From Metridium senile (taxonomy: Eukaryota; Cnidaria; Anthozoa; Actiniaria; Metridiidae), in the NCBI GenBank assembly GCA_949775045.1, contig OX459107.1, positions 11,311,250 through 11,375,249 of the forward strand: a stretch of 64,000 bases of DNA. Reading direction: 5' to 3'. This document shows positions 63,560 through 64,000 of the stretch, in pieces. The position numbers and the translations under genes were made by a program. Positions within the stretch are counted from its first letter, which is position 1, and each line of letters starts with the position of its first letter. The notes beneath the pieces are model-generated. The model made no database searches. It saw nothing but the letters and a program-made list of their open reading frames with translations, and was not told the DNA's origin.

Positions 63560-64000
63560 ACATAAATTGTATAACAATATCAGGAAAAAAAAGGGGGGAA
63601 ATGGTCAAAAGGGTGTGTGCAAAACGGGACATATACCGTCCCATGCTACTGGCACAACCCACAAATAATAAAGAAATAATAAAATTTATAAGGAAAAAAA
63701 AACTACAGCTAAAAATGATGATCAAATCTTAATGTAGAGTTCTATTGGTGCCAATGGCAGCCACAGTTTCGGCTAAGAGTCCAAGTACATGATTTTTCTA
63801 CATCAAATACTGTGCTAAGTTGGTTTTTATAAAGACAGGTGACAAAGTTCTTGAAGGATTTCACATTAAACAAATGTTCCGCTTTAGTAGCCCAAGCATT
63901 GTATTAGCTTTAGCAGTGACTGAATAGATGTGGGAGTCCCACGTCAGTTTGCTGGAGATAGTAATTCCAAGATCTTTTTCTTCGTTTACTTTGAGTAATC
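63560..64000 (-). pseudogene. LINE RT 3' fragment on the minus strand, cut by the window end
   Basis: On the minus strand from the window end: VNEEKDLGITISSKLTWDSH, then VTAKANTMLGLLKRNI and a TGA at about 63870. This is the RT connection region common to CR1-like LINEs. Downstream sequence toward 63560 does not continue the frame and may be 3' UTR. Confidence 0.6.

Overview
This window reads as AT-rich nuclear DNA of an invertebrate, most likely a cnidarian (a coral or sea anemone). That is an inference. It rests on spliced exons with GTAAG-type donors, very dense decayed transposons of many classes, and several protein modules I associate with multi-copy anthozoan families. I see no operons, bacterial-style gene spacing or organellar genes. 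Almost everything recognisable is a mobile element or its remains. No single-copy housekeeping gene is evident.

Layout. 0-6.4 kb: an orphan terminal exon, a Penelope-like (GIY-YIG) 3' end, a 5'-truncated LINE with a long open RT frame, and a Crypton-type tyrosine recombinase relic. 6.9-10.4 kb: a LINE split by a 1.68-kb insertion whose minus strand carries a 2A-like motif next to a possible cysteine-peptidase module. 10.9-14.0 kb: an apparently complete PIF/Harbinger transposon, with transposase and a spliced Myb-like partner between 38-bp terminal inverted repeats. 14.9-21.5 kb: an acidic protein exon, a TA-flanked MITE, a membrane-protein exon, a Ty3/Gypsy fragment and a Myb/SANT-like exon. 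21.9-27.7 kb: a first exon, a TTAA-flanked MITE, two frameshifted multi-copy family exons, and an L2/CR1-like LINE inside an older repeat. 28.8-34 kb: a RecQ fragment and striking satellites (15 perfect 25-mers running into 56 perfect hexamers). 35-43.1 kb: two inverted ~430-455-bp arms bracket a Tx1/L1-like LINE that is interrupted by another LINE and by a TTAA MITE. 43.2-46.1 kb: a three-exon in-frame gene fragment, an internally deleted LINE, a transposase-like tail and a HIRAN-like fragment. 46.5-50.6 kb: two identical 185-bp MITEs bracket a HUH-endonuclease/SF3-helicase Rep gene, with a hairpin and iteron-like repeats beside it, and a nearly open Tc1/mariner transposase. 52-58.3 kb: Penelope, RecQ and transposase-like relics plus second copies of three repeat families. 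58.8-64 kb: a 2.1-kb TIR element, a pseudogene exon with a splice donor, a Gag-like ORF, and more LINE and retrotransposon fragments.

How the parts relate. The genes are not a pathway. They are layered insertions, and several junctions date each other: the TTAA MITE and a LINE sit inside the Tx1-like LINE, a foldback unit sits inside that LINE, and a LINE sits inside the 24.8-kb repeat. The best candidates for something little described are the Rep + hairpin + iteron block at 47.0-48.8 kb and the 2A-bearing element at 7.9-9.6 kb with partial copies at 54.4 and 61.5 kb. Family assignments come from motifs and memory of protein families, without any database search.
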